Shown: positions 17,085 through 25,863 of the stretch, piece by piece | Numbering within the stretch: the first letter of the stretch is position 1 | Layout: the number at the start of each line of letters is the position of its first letter | NCBI RefSeq assembly: GCF_042649825.1 | Contig: NZ_JBHSAB010000004.1 | Span: 124,001-188,000 of the forward strand | Direction of reading: 5' to 3' | Origin: Legionella_C dresdenensis | GTDB lineage: Bacteria > Pseudomonadota > Gammaproteobacteria > Legionellales > Legionellaceae | Length of the DNA stretch: 64,000 bases | Notes under the pieces: generated by a model | What the model was told of the DNA's origin: nothing | Seen by the model: the letters and a program-made list of their open reading frames with translations, nothing else | Database searches by the model: none | Program-made: the position numbers and the translations under genes

Positions 17085-17186
17085 AGGCTATTTTTTGTGT
17101 TTATACTCTTACAGTATATCATATTTAGTTATATTGGAGGAGAATTAACACAGATTTTTGTTCTGATGAAGTCTTTCTATCATCGC

Positions 17187-18995
17187 CTAGCTTTCGGATG
17201 TTGATAAGCTGGACTTAGATTTTATTGCTTTAAAATGATTGTTACACCACTCATATAAGGTGGGTCTTTTCCAATCATTACCTGCGAGTTCATAGTTGTT
17301 GTAGGGGTGAAATGAGCTTAACAATTCAGAATGCTCCGCCACCAGTCTACTGGCGATAGTGTTGCATAATTGGTTTGCCGAAAAATACTCTTTACTTGAT
17401 AACTCTTCTTTACAAAGGGCTTCTACCTTTTCCCTGAGTGGTTTGTATGCTTGGTATGAATTTTTCCCTCCCTTACGCTTTTCTTCCGTGTAAGGACTGT
17501 CTTCAAACAGCATATCCTCAAATTCTAATAAATTGAACTCGAACTCAGGCTCAAGCAGCTTGAAGATTTCATCGGTTTGTTCATCGCTTCTTTTAGTCAC
17601 ATCGATTTCAAATATCTCGCATATTGGATTTTGAATAACTCTAATTTCCTTTAGTTGGATAGCGGGTGCAGCCTTGAAGTTCATTATTAGATAGCAGTGT
17701 TTTTCATTCTTCACGTGTCTATATTTTTCTAATACGCTCTTATAACCCTTAGCAAGACTGGTGTTATTAGCATGTTTAATGTGAAGGATCAGGCGATTCT
17801 TACCGGATATGGTGAATTCAAGCGTTGGCTGCCCGTCACGCTGTTTAAAATTGATGGATATATTACTATTCTGCGAGATTAACCAAGCCCTGCAAACCGT
17901 AAAAAATAACATATAGGAGTAATGGCTTCTGACATGTTTATACTCTGAATTGTGCAGCGTCCAGAATGTACGCCACATTTCCTTATTTTCTATGGCATCC
18001 CTGTAATGATGAATGATGCCGGTTACAGCAAGCATTAGTGATTCAAGATTATCAGGGCAATCCTTGGCTTCCTTTGGTAATTCAACACTGATAAATTCTT
18101 GGCTATCTTTTAGCCACTTGTAAAGCCCTTCATAGTCTTTTTCAAAATCATAATGTTGAGGGCTATAGTCTTTTAAAGCCGTTAAGGTTTCAACAAAAAA
18201 CGCTTTGTTTGTCTTTAACTCTTTTAGCAAGATTTCTTTTCGATATGCCTTCGTGGTATCAAGCCAAATATTACCTATGTCCCTGTTTACTACATCGCGT
18301 AATCGTTCGTTATAAACTGCTAACTCTTCAACAATAGCGTCTACGTTATCTGCAACGGGTAGATTTACCAAAATATCGCAAGGAAGAAGTTTAATCGCTT
18401 GTTTTGCATAAGGATTGAAAAGAAGCTTGTAAGGGTTATGACTTCTTGAGGTATGGGGACGATTACCCTTTATATCAAGTTGAGCCATTATCTCTTGTGT
18501 GTATCGGCAAATGTCATCATCAATAATATTTTGAACCATATCACTAATTCTATCGCCCGCTATGCCGTCTTCGAGCAAAGGTAAGAGCAAGAAAATTTCA
18601 GGGTTACCCTCCGCTAAATCAACAATCTCTTTCGCGCTTTGAAGTATCTTGTCATTAAACTCGATACCTGATCCTCGTCCTTCTGTATTGCCTGAGCTAT
18701 AACCAATGCAGGTATTTTGATATTCAGGAAAGTTCACCATTCTTTTGGCCGCTCGCCAGCATTTATCTCCCACGTAGTTTGATTTTTGTAATAAGAGGAG
18801 CAGATTGGCAAAGAAGGTTTTATAGGTGTTATAAGCGTTTCTAATTATTTCGTTTGCACTATCTTTTAATAAAAGAGGCTCAACAAAAACCTTGGTATCA
18901 AAATTCAATATAGGGTCAAAAACCCCTAATTCATTGAGTCTTGCTTTATCTACATTGAAATGTTCTGAAAAGTGTATTGGTTGTTTAGAGTTCAT
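17187..18995 (-). CDS. 602-aa orphan, candidate defence protein
   Basis: The family is not one I can name. The N-terminus (FNVDKARLNELGVFDPILNF and DTKVFVEPLLL, about residues 13-42) resembles a group of uncharacterised 500-650-aa proteins I recall from bacterial accessory regions. No signal peptide or membrane helix. Near residues 400-440, TLEFTISGKNRLILHIKHAN followed by KGYKSVLEKY has the strand-strand-helix look of a PD-(D/E)XK-like nuclease, but the usual acidic residue before the lysine is His, so activity is doubtful. The position, upstream of an AbiE pair in a mobile element, suggests a defence role. That is inference. Confidence 0.45.
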   Translation of the reverse strand: MNSKQPIHFSEHFNVDKARLNELGVFDPILNFDTKVFVEPLLLKDSANEIIRNAYNTYKTFFANLLLLLQKSNYVGDKCWRAAKRMVNFPEYQNTCIGYSSGNTEGRGSGIEFNDKILQSAKEIVDLAEGNPEIFLLLPLLEDGIAGDRISDMVQNIIDDDICRYTQEIMAQLDIKGNRPHTSRSHNPYKLLFNPYAKQAIKLLPCDILVNLPVADNVDAIVEELAVYNERLRDVVNRDIGNIWLDTTKAYRKEILLKELKTNKAFFVETLTALKDYSPQHYDFEKDYEGLYKWLKDSQEFISVELPKEAKDCPDNLESLMLAVTGIIHHYRDAIENKEMWRTFWTLHNSEYKHVRSHYSYMLFFTVCRAWLISQNSNISINFKQRDGQPTLEFTISGKNRLILHIKHANNTSLAKGYKSVLEKYRHVKNEKHCYLIMNFKAAPAIQLKEIRVIQNPICEIFEIDVTKRSDEQTDEIFKLLEPEFEFNLLEFEDMLFEDSPYTEEKRKGGKNSYQAYKPLREKVEALCKEELSSKEYFSANQLCNTIASRLVAEHSELLSSFHPYNNYELAGNDWKRPTLYEWCNNHFKAIKSKSSLSTSES

Positions 18996-19274
18996 TATAT
19001 TCTTAGTTTCTATTTAAAGGCCAGCGCCAAACCTAACAGGTGTTTAACCCCATTTTTTCGTTGGTCATCATACGCCAGACTGATTTTATAGCAATATTCA
19101 ATTAGTTGATTCTCCCTATTTAACAATGATTTTTGTGTTAATTACTTTAGAATTAACCGATTCGAAAAATTTCAAGGAGTTATGCCATTCCGTAGAGGCA
19201 GTTAATTATCATACCCAAATATCTATGATTAATTTTTATGCTATATTTGAAAGTATTAGGCAAAGGAGAGCCTC

Positions 19275-19805
19275 GTGATCAAGTTCGCATTGAGTATTCT
19301 ATTTTTTATTTTAATTGCGCCGTCTTTAGCTATAGCTGAGGGCTCTGCCAATGGGAAGCTACCCCCAGAATACGAAATGGCCATCAATGAGCTCAAATCT
19401 GCAAAAAGTATAGAATGCTATTTTCCTCTGGGCTCGTTTGCAAATTGGAAAGGAAAATCGATGAAACTAGAAGAAGATCGTTTTTCTAATGCGATTCATT
19501 TTGACAATATTGATAGTTCAGGTAAAGGGCGAGCTAGACTGATAGGAAATATGGGGGCTACGGATGTTCTAGTTTTTGCATCACCAACTGGAATTACTTT
19601 TATTGAACAAACCGAAATAGGGAATTTTATATACACAACCGTTTTCCCATCATATTTAGGAGATAAAAAAATTAATTCTGAACCCCAAAAAAAGACATTC
19701 CTTTTCCACAAAGCCTATATTGCCGTCACCTCACGTCACGGCTATCACCCGCTTACAGGAGCAATGCCATCTCAATTCCATGGTTACTGTAGGATTTTAG
19801 AATGA
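19275..19805 (+). CDS. Small secreted protein, function unknown
   Basis: 176 aa starting with GTG, chosen because AGGAG lies 8 nt upstream. A signal peptide (MIKFALSILFFILIAPSLAIA, cleavage after about residue 21) exports it. The mature part has two cysteines (about C48 and C173) that could form a disulfide, and a beta-rich composition. No family recognised. First of four rightward AT-rich genes at the end of segment 2. Confidence 0.6.
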   Translation: MIKFALSILFFILIAPSLAIAEGSANGKLPPEYEMAINELKSAKSIECYFPLGSFANWKGKSMKLEEDRFSNAIHFDNIDSSGKGRARLIGNMGATDVLVFASPTGITFIEQTEIGNFIYTTVFPSYLGDKKINSEPQKKTFLFHKAYIAVTSRHGYHPLTGAMPSQFHGYCRILE

Positions 19806-19894
19806 TTAGCTGAGAAAGGAAATGCCCGGAAATTAATACTTATTAGACACCAGTAATTGGAATTTAACTTCATTAGGATAAGGAAATACATATT

Positions 19895-20245
19895 ATGAAA
19901 ACAAAATTGAACGATAAATCAGTTACTGAAAAGGTATTAGTAGATCTGGAACGAGGTGGGAGACCCTTTATTCTTGAGCATTATGAAGGAACTGAAGAAA
20001 TCCCCAAATTATGGTTATTCCATGACATGAGCACATATTCATATATTTTGGTACGGAGAGTCTATAATGGTGATAAAAAAGTTAGGAGTTTTAATCATAT
20101 AGTTATTGATGATTCACTGTCTCACTCTATGATTGAAGGAGGCTTTGCACAAGCAATCAAAAAGATTGGGGAAGGTAAATGTTTTTCCTGGCAATCTAAT
20201 GGAAATTTTACACAACTTGATAAATGTAATATGCCCCATTGTTAG
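19895..20245 (+). CDS. Hypothetical protein, 116 aa
   Basis: Not recognised. Begins MKTKLNDKSVTEKVLVDLER behind AAGGAAA 11 nt upstream of the ATG. No signal peptide or membrane segment. Aromatic-rich middle (LWLFHDMSTYSYILVRRVY) and C-terminal CFSWQSNGNFTQLDKC. Codon use and AT content match its neighbours. Confidence 0.45.
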   Translation: MKTKLNDKSVTEKVLVDLERGGRPFILEHYEGTEEIPKLWLFHDMSTYSYILVRRVYNGDKKVRSFNHIVIDDSLSHSMIEGGFAQAIKKIGEGKCFSWQSNGNFTQLDKCNMPHC

Positions 20246-20344
20246 TTTAAGTTGAAATACATAAATGAAGTTGATGGAGATTTAATCGAAAAATAACTGA
20301 TTGAAAATAAATGTTTTTACAATTTTCTAACTGAGGAAGCCAAA

Positions 20345-20539
20345 ATGAGTGGTAAATATATTGTTCGATTATTTAAGGCGAATGAAGGATACTTTGTTGA
20401 ACAACTGGTTCAAAGTTTCCCCTCGGAAAATGAGGCCAGAAATTTTATAAATAATTATAATGGCAGCCACATTGGGCAGTTATGGGTAATTATTGAAGGT
20501 AATAACTTATTAGACCATATCAAAAGAAATGAAAAATAA
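20345..20539 (+). CDS. Hypothetical small protein, 64 aa
   Basis: Not recognised. A good ribosome-binding site (GAGGAAG, 7 nt before the ATG) supports it. Predicted alpha/beta. Its last 11 nt overlap the start of the HEPN-zinc-ribbon gene, so the two are probably translationally coupled. Confidence 0.5.
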   Translation: MSGKYIVRLFKANEGYFVEQLVQSFPSENEARNFINNYNGSHIGQLWVIIEGNNLLDHIKRNEK

Positions 20540-21230
20540 GCAAAGAGGTAAATGGGATGCGAAATTATTTATACGCAACGCATCCAAATTTTTAGAAGCT
20601 GGCAACAAGCTGAGCTCAGATTTGAATTATCTTGATATTAGTTCTCTTCTGGGTCATTTAGCTATAGAACAATTATTAAAGGGTTTTTTAATCTGGGATG
20701 AAAAAGAAGCTCCTCGCATTCACTTCGTATACGATTTATCCAAATTAATAGGCTTTAATCTGGGTAAGGAATTAGAGAGCAAACTAAGAAAAATTGATAC
20801 ATTTTTTAATCGATATCCCCTGGATGAAGAAGAGTGGGAGAAGACAAGAAAACAATTAGCAGAAAGTAACTATCAGTCTGTTAAAGGAATAGATGACCTT
20901 CCTGGAGAATCTTCAACCATGGATTGGGATCTGATTTTAGAGATTTGGTGCGAGCTAGTTCAGTTATGGATACAAGATAAGTTTCCCATGGAGTTGAACG
21001 ACGTCCCTGGGATCGATTCAATTGCAATAAGATACCCTTCTATATTATTGGAGTGGGACTTTGATAACAATAAATTTAGTCCAATAACAGTTAATTATAC
21101 AGAACAAATATCTTGGAAATGCAAGAAAAATCATTTATCACAAGCTTCCTTGAAAGAGTACTATAATCGTGGTTGCAAAGATTGCTCACCAAAATTCATT
21201 CTCCCATTAACAACTGCAATTGACGAATAA
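20529..21230 (+). CDS. HEPN domain fused to DUF4379-type zinc ribbon
   Basis: 233 aa. Residues about 8-150 look like a HEPN domain: LGHLAIEQLLKGFLIWDE (41-58) then PRIHFVYDLSKLI (62-74), the paired-helix core with the conserved H-(x)n-DL. No R-x4-6-H motif is evident, so RNase activity is not predicted. Residues about 160-220 match the PF14311 (DUF4379) treble-clef ribbon: AIRYPSILLEWDFDNNKFSP, then WKCKKNH and CKDC (C198, H202, C216, C219). I do not recall this pairing. The stop lies about 55 bp before the right end of segment 2. Confidence 0.55.
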   Translation: MKNKQRGKWDAKLFIRNASKFLEAGNKLSSDLNYLDISSLLGHLAIEQLLKGFLIWDEKEAPRIHFVYDLSKLIGFNLGKELESKLRKIDTFFNRYPLDEEEWEKTRKQLAESNYQSVKGIDDLPGESSTMDWDLILEIWCELVQLWIQDKFPMELNDVPGIDSIAIRYPSILLEWDFDNNKFSPITVNYTEQISWKCKKNHLSQASLKEYYNRGCKDCSPKFILPLTTAIDE

Positions 21231-21273
21231 CACCGTCCAAAATTCACCACTTCCTCCCGCCTCTGAGTTCGTA

Positions 21274-21299
21274 ATATACTTACTAAGGGGAGCCACACT
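21274..21299 (+). repeat. Right-end junction of segment 2 with att core
   Basis: This 26-bp sequence, starting ATATACTTACTAAGG and ending in the GGGGAGCCAC core plus ACT, recurs exactly at 25888-25913. The bases after it (CCATAAGGCTTTTAGGCC) are the left end of a segment 1-type element. Confidence 0.75.
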
Positions 21300-21379
21300 C
21301 CATAAGGCTTTTAGGCCAAATCATCAAAGTTTCAAATTTTACGTGTCGATTGTTCTAAAACTCTCCGCTGTCTGTCTTT

Positions 21380-21571
21380 TCAGCAAGTGTAGCAATGGAT
21401 TTGGGTCAAGAAATTCTGAAATTCAGAAATACAACAGAGGTTTTTTCGTGTTTTTTCTAGTTCCTCAGGATCAAATTTTTTAAACAGCTCATAATTTGTA
21501 GCCCCAGTTTGAGCCAATTTAGTAATTAATTCGTTTAATAGATGTAAACGGGATGGTTTTTGAGCAGACAT
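21380..21571 (-). pseudogene. Remnant of alpA-like gene with replaced C-terminus
   Basis: The first 14 codons (MSAQKPSRLHLLNE) and the ribosome-binding region match the segment 1 alpA-like gene, but the next codons encode unrelated sequence and the HTH is lost. The recombination joint is near 21528. Unlikely to function. Confidence 0.6.
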
Positions 21572-21928
21572 AAGGATCTCCGCAATTGGTTATTCATTCA
21601 GCATAATGCCGACCTGTACCATCCCTGGAGATGAATTCAAATGCCTATCCAACTAGACTTGGATAAATAATTGATATTCACTAGCCTTTTGGCTATGAAA
21701 GCTTCTACCTCAAGCTCGGAAAAAGTATCTCGTATTCCCTCAAAGATTGCCAAGGGGAAAAGACTGTATTCAAAGAAGTGTTATCGAATGATTTTGATCG
21801 ATGCTGAAAATAGTTTTTAAAATCAAAGTGTCCCTTACGTCCCATCAATTCAATAAACGATTGGGGCAGCTCAAACCCAGTAATGACGCGGCTGTCCCGC
21901 TTGTCCCCGGCGTCCCGCAGTTTTTCCG

Positions 21929-22210
21929 TTATGGTGCAATTCGCCTAAATGTCATAGAGATATCAAAACCACAGGCATGTGCGTATTTTTCCAATGTTTT
22001 CCAACTTGGGTTGCTGCTCCCATTCTCCAATCGAGAAATATTTCCTTTTTGTGTTCCCATACGCTCCGCAAGCTGCTCTTGAGTTAACCCTGCTTTTTGA
22101 CGCATCGAAAGTAAAGAGTCAATCAATGCAAATTCTGACTCTAATGCGTCATAGGCTTGCTTTACGTCCTCATTTTTAAGTGCTTTCTCTTTTAATGTTT
22201 TAAGTCTCAT
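21929..22210 (-). CDS. Xre/HigA-type regulator, second copy
   Basis: 93 aa, identical to the protein at 8758-9039 except Arg for Asn at position 2. It remains intact although almost everything around it in segment 3 has decayed, which suggests either recent duplication or selection. It could cross-regulate segment 1. Confidence 0.75.
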   Translation of the reverse strand: MRLKTLKEKALKNEDVKQAYDALESEFALIDSLLSMRQKAGLTQEQLAERMGTQKGNISRLENGSSNPSWKTLEKYAHACGFDISMTFRRIAP

Positions 22211-22364
22211 AATTTTTCCCTCTCGTTTTCTCTATTTTGGGGGCATTCTCAAGATAGGCTCCTCTACGTATTCATTATAAAAATCACCAATCCAATGCAC
22301 TTAATTTAATCCAGATGTTATCTTATATGATAACTCAATGTTATCATTTTTCCAGCTTGATGAC

Positions 22365-22590
22365 GCGTTAAGCTACCTATTAAATCAAGGGAATTGATTA
22401 AGATAAGATATATTGCTGCACAGCTTGTGTCGTAATTATTAACTCAGGGCAAGCGTGGCAAATTGCTTCATCCGCTGTATATTTTTAAAAGAGCATCTCA
22501 TCTGCATTAGAGGTGCAATGTGCCCCGTAGTAATTGCGAAACTTACCGTTTCGCAAATTCAATTCGTCGGTAAAGCTGAGCATACCATCG
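22365..22590 (-). pseudogene. DUF1016 gene fragment (C-terminal end joined to middle part)
   Basis: About 22368-22425 resembles 9155-9215 (the C-terminal end), and about 22490-22575 resembles 9795-9880. The roughly 600 bp between them are missing and frames are broken. The rest of the gap 22211-22805 is AT-rich and shows no gene. Confidence 0.5.
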
Positions 22591-22805
22591 CATTACTCAA
22601 GATTTCATTTAGATCCCTGTTTTTCAGAAAATGGTTAGTGCATAACAAACAAGAATTATTTCAGGAAATACGCGCCCGATTCACTTTAAAGGTTTATATT
22701 TAACCTAAAATTTCTAGTATTACTCGAAATAATGAAATTAAAATAAACTCTTCCTGAATTTCATGCCTAAAGGTGCAGGAAAAATTTACCTTATATGTGG
22801 ATTTC

Positions 22806-23741
22806 CTATATTTTTGTACTGAACTGCTTAATAAGTTCAAGAATCTCATTGAATTGCGGGTGATTGCCAAAATATATTTCGGATTTTTGATCGTAAAGTT
22901 TGCTAAAAGTATCCAACTCTCCAGCTTCAGATAATAAAAAAGCAGGGTTTTTGCATAGATCTAATTCATCATCTCGACCAAATTTTTCAGCCTTGTATGC
23001 TTCGTAATCCTCTGTACGGATAAAGTTAAGTATCCTTTCATTTTGTAATAACATATAGACATCATAATAGTGCCGAATAAAATTAACTGGTGATGTGGTT
23101 TTTTCAGCTTTATTTCTCCGATATTTTGTGGAGATGGTTTGTAGCTTTTCTACAAAGGTATATTCAGGACAATAACATTTAACTTTTAATGCACGGTTAT
23201 CAAATACTTTAATACCAGATGTTATTACCTTGTCATAAGCCCAGGAGCTAATATCTTTTTCTTCATATGGCGTTGTTTTATCAAATCCCATTTCAAACAA
23301 AATACCTTCTTTCAGGGCTTTAAGCGGCTCAAAATGCGAGATATATTGACCTCTGATTCCCGCACTTCTCATTTTTTTATCGTCAAACTCGTGATCACGA
23401 CTAAAAGACAGATCTTGTATTGTCAGTTGGTCAGATACATCATCGAAAAATGTGCTTCTTGCTTCTATGTGGCTTGCCTTGTCATGGTTCTTGCCAATCT
23501 TCAGGTTCAATTCTGGCTTGGGATGTACTTGGACATCAATATCCTCAGAAAATCGATTGATGAGGTTAAATCCCTTCGATAATGATGTTCCTCCTTTTAA
23601 TTCAAAATCATGCTGTTGTTGCAATCCCCACAAGGCATGCATAACCCAATAATCCTTCTCAACAATGCTGGGGCTTATACCTTTTTCTTCGGAAATAACC
23701 ATGAATAAATCTTTTGCATCAGGTAATTCATGTAAAAACAT
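22806..23741 (-). CDS. AbiEii-like nucleotidyltransferase toxin (second type)
   Basis: 311 aa from the ATG at 23741, preferred over one 17 codons upstream (23792, inside the antitoxin gene) because it follows the antitoxin stop closely and has GGA upstream. ELKGGTSLSKGF and RFSEDIDVQV give the GG-T-S ... D-I-D nucleotidyltransferase core; VEKLQTISTKYRR and RHYYDVYMLL follow as in the family. Not closely similar to the AbiEii-like protein at 15448, so it was acquired independently. Transfers nucleotides to tRNA in studied members. Confidence 0.82.
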   Translation of the reverse strand: MFLHELPDAKDLFMVISEEKGISPSIVEKDYWVMHALWGLQQQHDFELKGGTSLSKGFNLINRFSEDIDVQVHPKPELNLKIGKNHDKASHIEARSTFFDDVSDQLTIQDLSFSRDHEFDDKKMRSAGIRGQYISHFEPLKALKEGILFEMGFDKTTPYEEKDISSWAYDKVITSGIKVFDNRALKVKCYCPEYTFVEKLQTISTKYRRNKAEKTTSPVNFIRHYYDVYMLLQNERILNFIRTEDYEAYKAEKFGRDDELDLCKNPAFLLSEAGELDTFSKLYDQKSEIYFGNHPQFNEILELIKQFSTKI

Positions 23742-23742
23742 A

Positions 23743-24345
23743 TTAATTTCCAAGAAGAGACTGTAAATATTTTCTGGTGGCAACTTTGCCATATTTGACA
23801 GATAGTTTCATCAACTGGACTTTATCAAACTGATCGAGGTTTTTAGCAACTTTTAATTGTAATTGACTCACATCTTCCGTTAGATATTTCGCATTGTTTA
23901 ATAAGTCCACCAGTAAAAATTCTTTAGTCAGTTTAGTTGGGAAACCATTGCTTGGGCGTTTAAAAGAAAAAACACGATTTCCAAGCTTTTTATCCTCATG
24001 GCGTTCACTGTTATAAACAACTACTTGGTTATAAAGCTGTGTTAGGCCTAAGCCCAGTTTATTGTAATCATTCCATGAATATATGAGAAAAGGTTTATTA
24101 AGAAAACCTTTAACAAGTGCCTCGTCAGTCGGTGGTAGTAATCCAAAACGGGAATGCTTTGGTTTGTAATATAAGCCTGTTGCTGGCTTTTTGAGCTTGT
24201 TTGCTTCTACCAAGGCATGGAGGTCTCTATCCAAATTGCTTGAAAAAGATAATAAGTCCTCTCTCCGGTAAACGAGGCCGGCTTTCATATGGGAATATAG
24301 GTTGTCACGCTTTAATGTATTCATGGTTATATTATATGCAATCAC
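23743..24345 (-). CDS. AbiEi/DUF6088-like antitoxin
   Basis: 200 aa. The N-terminal winged helix (MKAGLVYRREDLLSFSSN, then LDRDLHALVEANKLKKPATGLYY) leads into FLIYSWNDYNKLGLGLTQLY, the DUF6088/AbiEi pattern. An ATG 7 codons in (24324) is an alternative start. It is the upstream partner of the nucleotidyltransferase toxin with 1 nt between stop and start. Probably autoregulated, as in the family. Confidence 0.75.
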   Translation of the reverse strand: MIAYNITMNTLKRDNLYSHMKAGLVYRREDLLSFSSNLDRDLHALVEANKLKKPATGLYYKPKHSRFGLLPPTDEALVKGFLNKPFLIYSWNDYNKLGLGLTQLYNQVVVYNSERHEDKKLGNRVFSFKRPSNGFPTKLTKEFLLVDLLNNAKYLTEDVSQLQLKVAKNLDQFDKVQLMKLSVKYGKVATRKYLQSLLGN

Positions 24346-24409
24346 TATCTGTTTTGCAAAAAATTTTATTAAAATTTCATGTAAATAATTTTTATTCAGC
24401 CACTAACGG

Positions 24410-24525
24410 TCATCTTTAACCATCTGCAAAAGGCGTACAATATGTCCTTATGGTAAATGCGACACAGCTTGTGCACCAATTTTGAATTCAGGATAAGCCG
24501 TGTAAAAACTTGGAGTTTATTAATC
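24410..24525 (-). pseudogene. Second DUF1016 fragment
   Basis: Resembles 9785-9880, the same part of DUF1016 already present at about 22490-22575, followed by sequence resembling the gene start. Having two copies of the same region in segment 3 indicates that two former elements merged here. Confidence 0.5.
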
Positions 24526-24905
24526 ATGAACTACTTCTTGTTGTTGAGCTGCAATTAGTCTTGTGGACGATTGGACACCCATACACTTTAAAAAATAATC
24601 GGTAATCTGTTGCATTGGTTTTCTCAACCGCTCAACATCAGTCACGATGTAGCCGGAGTGATATCCCTGTTCATTTTATGGTTCATCAAACGCTTTAAAG
24701 CATAAGCCGAGATATCCAGACCCTCAGCAATGGTAATAAACGTTCGTCTTAAATCATGAACCGTAAAATGAATGCCTGAGAGCTTGGTTACATTGGCCAT
24801 TTGTTTTCGTGGCTCAATAATATGACCTGCGCCTAAGCCAGGAAAAACATACTCATTCATCCTTTTTTGGCTACGTGATAATAGCAGTTCATAGAGGTAA
24901 CTAGA
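24525..24905 (-). pseudogene. int: Truncated, frameshifted integrase remnant
   Basis: Matches 10168-10555 of the segment 1 integrase (C-terminal third). It keeps HFTVHDLRRTF and the NHKM box but loses the tyrosine region through a deletion near 24655. The N-terminal two thirds are missing beyond 24905. It cannot be active. The gap from here to the SDR stop (24906-25015) holds nothing recognisable. Confidence 0.75.
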
Positions 24906-25015
24906 CTATTACACCAACTATTGCAGTGCCTTCATCGTTGCTCCAGTGATTTTTTGTAAGTAATTTCAATAATAAACATGGCTCTCCCTACCTTAAAACC
25001 AATAATCTTGCTGTT

Positions 25016-25807
25016 TCAAAATACAGTTTTTAGGAGCGTATAATCAACACCTGGAAGAAAAATATCTTTTACAGGCGAGGCCTCAGCATTAACGGCATAT
25101 TGAGCAAGATCGATATTTGATTCACGCAAAATATCTTCATCAATACAATAATTTCCTGTAAATTCTTGAGCAGATTTGAGCGATATCAAGTAAGCTGCGT
25201 CAGCATACACTTCTGGACGGTTACTCCCACGCACAACTTCGTTATCAAAATTATCGATGAGTGTTTTTGTGGCAATAGGACGTTCTTGCCATAACGAATT
25301 AACCGCTATTCCCAAAGGTCTAAATTCTTCTGCCATACCTAACGTAGAGAAACTCATGCCATATTTGGAAATTGAAAATAATAGATGATGCTCGCATGCC
25401 AATTTAGCGGCATCCATATCTAAAGGGGGCGATATGTTGATGATATGCGGGTTGTCAGCGCGCTTCAAATAAGGTGCGCAAGCCTGTGAAAAGAAAAACG
25501 TAGCAAATACATTGGTCATCACTTGATGAAACATCTCTGGCGTAGTATCGGCGGTACTTTTAAAATTAAAAGTACTGTAATTATTGATGAGGATATCTAT
25601 ACTCCCAAATCGCTCAATGCTTGCTTTAACAGCAGCATTTATCTGCTTTTCATCCGTGAAATCAATCGCTACAACCATCGCTTTCTCTGAAAAAAGAGTA
25701 TGATTAGGTATTTCGTCTGTTTTTTCGGCAACCATCACAACATTAGCGCCATTATCGAGATATTTTTTTTTATCAATAAGGTTATCGTTGGACATATAAT
25801 GTTCCAT
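25016..25807 (-). CDS. Short-chain dehydrogenase-like protein, degenerate
   Basis: 263 aa, closest in pattern to HSDL2-like SDRs: DILINNYSTFNF, PYLKRADNPHIINISPPLD, SKYGMSFSTLGMAEEF, GIAVNSLW. Two essential features are missing. The N-terminal TG-x3-G-I-G nucleotide loop is absent (the protein starts near GANVVMVAEKT), and the Y-x3-K catalytic motif reads F-S-I-S-K. It is therefore probably inactive as an oxidoreductase, either a relic or repurposed. It lies between the integrase remnant and the right end of segment 3. Confidence 0.6.
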   Translation of the reverse strand: MEHYMSNDNLIDKKKYLDNGANVVMVAEKTDEIPNHTLFSEKAMVVAIDFTDEKQINAAVKASIERFGSIDILINNYSTFNFKSTADTTPEMFHQVMTNVFATFFFSQACAPYLKRADNPHIINISPPLDMDAAKLACEHHLLFSISKYGMSFSTLGMAEEFRPLGIAVNSLWQERPIATKTLIDNFDNEVVRGSNRPEVYADAAYLISLKSAQEFTGNYCIDEDILRESNIDLAQYAVNAEASPVKDIFLPGVDYTLLKTVF

Positions 25808-25863
25808 GCGTTCCAGTAGTGAAAAATGGGGAAGGATTGCTCCAAATCAGAAATGACATGAGT

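Larger units (their letters stand above)
11609..21296. mobile_element. Segment 2: 9.7-kb element with serine recombinase
   Basis: Bounded by GGGGAGCCAC at 11599-11608 and 21287-21296, a 10-bp core at the tRNA 3' end. Excision between them would leave one copy. It contains two recombinase genes, accessory DNA-binding genes, an AbiE pair, a 602-aa orphan and a rightward cluster of small unknown genes. Its right-end sequence ATATACTTACTAAGG recurs at 25888, implying that a second element of this type once sat further right. Confidence 0.6.

Noticed and set aside
21220..21483. 87-aa plus-strand frame
   Set aside because: It runs across the segment 2 / segment 3 junction and the att core, so it is a chance fusion.
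22455..22703. 82-aa plus-strand frame
   Set aside because: It is antisense to a decayed DUF1016 fragment.
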